Positions 48,951 to 49,548 of a stretch of 49,548 bases of DNA are shown piece by piece. The stretch lies in assembly GCA_036268405.1 (NCBI GenBank), contig DATAUF010000073.1:1-49548 (forward strand). Reading direction: 5' to 3'. Positions within the stretch are counted from its first letter, which is position 1. Each line of letters opens with the position of its first letter. A program made the translations under genes and the position numbers. The notes under the pieces are model-generated. The model was not told the DNA's origin and did no database searches. It saw only the letters and a list, made by a program, of their open reading frames with translations. This DNA comes from DASZTV01 sp036268405. Lineage in GTDB: Bacteria; Actinomycetota; Actinomycetes; JAFAQI01.

Positions 48951-48988
48951 CACGAAAGGCCACCCGGGTTAACGGGTGGCCTTTCGTG
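48951..48988 (-). terminator. rRNA operon terminator hairpin
   Basis: CACGAAAGGCCACCCG (48951-48966) and CGGGTGGCCTTTCGTG (48973-48988) form a perfect 16-bp stem with a 6-nt loop. It lies 6 bp beyond the 5S gene in the direction of transcription. Confidence 0.85.
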
Positions 48989-48994
48989 AAGATG

Positions 48995-49110
48995 TCCGGC
49001 GGCGTCCTACTCTCCCACCCCGTCACCAGGGCAGTACCATCGGCGCTTCAAGGCTTAGCTTCCGGGTTCGGAATGGGACCGGGCGTTTCCCTTGCGCTAT
49101 TTGCCGCCGA
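48995..49110 (-). rRNA. rrf: 5S ribosomal RNA
   Basis: About 116 nt, with terminal stem TCGGCGGC/GCCGCCGGA and the conserved internal blocks GCGCAAGGGAAACGCCCGG, CCATTCCGAACCCGGAAG, CTAAGCCTTGAAGCGCCGAT, GGTACTGCCCTGGTGAC and GGGAGAGTAGGACGCCGCC. The boundaries are set by the terminal stem. Confidence 0.93.
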
Positions 49111-49205
49111 AACTCTATTGAGATGTACAGGTCGGTTTCCCGACCCGGTCGAAAATACCGACCGCATCTCGGGAACCGCACAGTGGACGCGAAGCATAAA
49201 GTGTT
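49111..49205 (-). other. 23S-5S spacer
   Basis: This 95-nt spacer is transcribed on the minus strand. It carries CGGTCG (49146-49151) and CGACCG (49159-49164), a 6-bp hairpin that could be a processing signal. There is no tRNA in the spacer. Confidence 0.6.

Positions 49206-49548
<343 letters not shown>

Overview
The window is GC-rich, tightly packed bacterial chromosome. GTG starts are frequent, -10 boxes lie 6-8 nt from start codons, and RbpA, GarA/FHA, SteA/MctB, DUF5999 and a 3'-truncated tRNA-Pro(GGG) are present. These point to an actinobacterium (Actinomycetota) outside Mycobacterium. Many genes keep the order seen in Mycobacterium tuberculosis (Rv1693-Rv1713, Rv1826-Rv1832, Rv2089-Rv2090), so the core of the window is ancestral. 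I see no prophage, insertion sequence or CRISPR array.

Layout. 1-5.5 kb: a truncated 5'-3' exonuclease, an enoyl-CoA isomerase-like protein, an M24 peptidase, an acyl-CoA dehydrogenase, an LLM oxidoreductase and an MFS exporter. 5.6-10.1 kb: a translationally coupled Lrp regulator and sulfotransferase, a 470-bp intergenic region, apolipoprotein N-acyltransferase, RbpA under a SigR-type promoter, and a DUF5999 protein. 10.1-17.1 kb: glycine cleavage and its signalling neighbours (gcvP behind a tandem glycine riboswitch, a ResR-like MerR, a DUF151 nuclease, an FtsR-like MerR, a GarA-like FHA protein with a zinc ribbon, gcvH, pgsA) and tRNA-Pro. 17.2-26.9 kb: der, plsC, cmk, tyrA, aroH, rluB, scpB, scpA, a degenerate site-2-protease-like membrane protein, a ribbon-helix-helix protein, parA and xerD. 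26.9-30.2 kb: ald and a divergent DeoR/MFS pair. 30.2-45.0 kb: a long minus-strand run ending nudix-pyrG, read from the 57-aa gene through tlyA, nadK, DUF1800, DUF1501, recN, steA, mctB, a MraY/WecA-like protein, murJ and a glycosyltransferase. 45.0-48.9 kb: an SCP2-like protein, DUF1015, an SSB-like protein, an MBL hydrolase and a TPR protein. 48.95 kb to the end: terminator, 5S and the 3' end of 23S rRNA, all on the minus strand.

How it works together. The centre combines cell-cycle regulation (two MerR proteins and GarA), chromosome organisation (ParA, ribbon-helix-helix protein, ScpA/ScpB, XerD, RecN) and envelope building or separation (MurJ, SteA/MctB, PlsC, PgsA, Lnt). The least ordinary signal is a 19-bp dyad, consensus YCTCAA-N7-TTGAGG, found at six places between 7.0 and 25.2 kb. 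Two copies precede the garA-like and resR-like genes. Three lie inside plsC, tyrA and parA, where the reading frame switches to locally unusual codons. The geometry is MerR-like, and two MerR genes lie among the sites. The parA-ribbon-helix-helix-S2P-like-scpAB cluster is the best candidate for an under-described chromosome-organising module. All calls rest on reading the sequence only; no database search was run.
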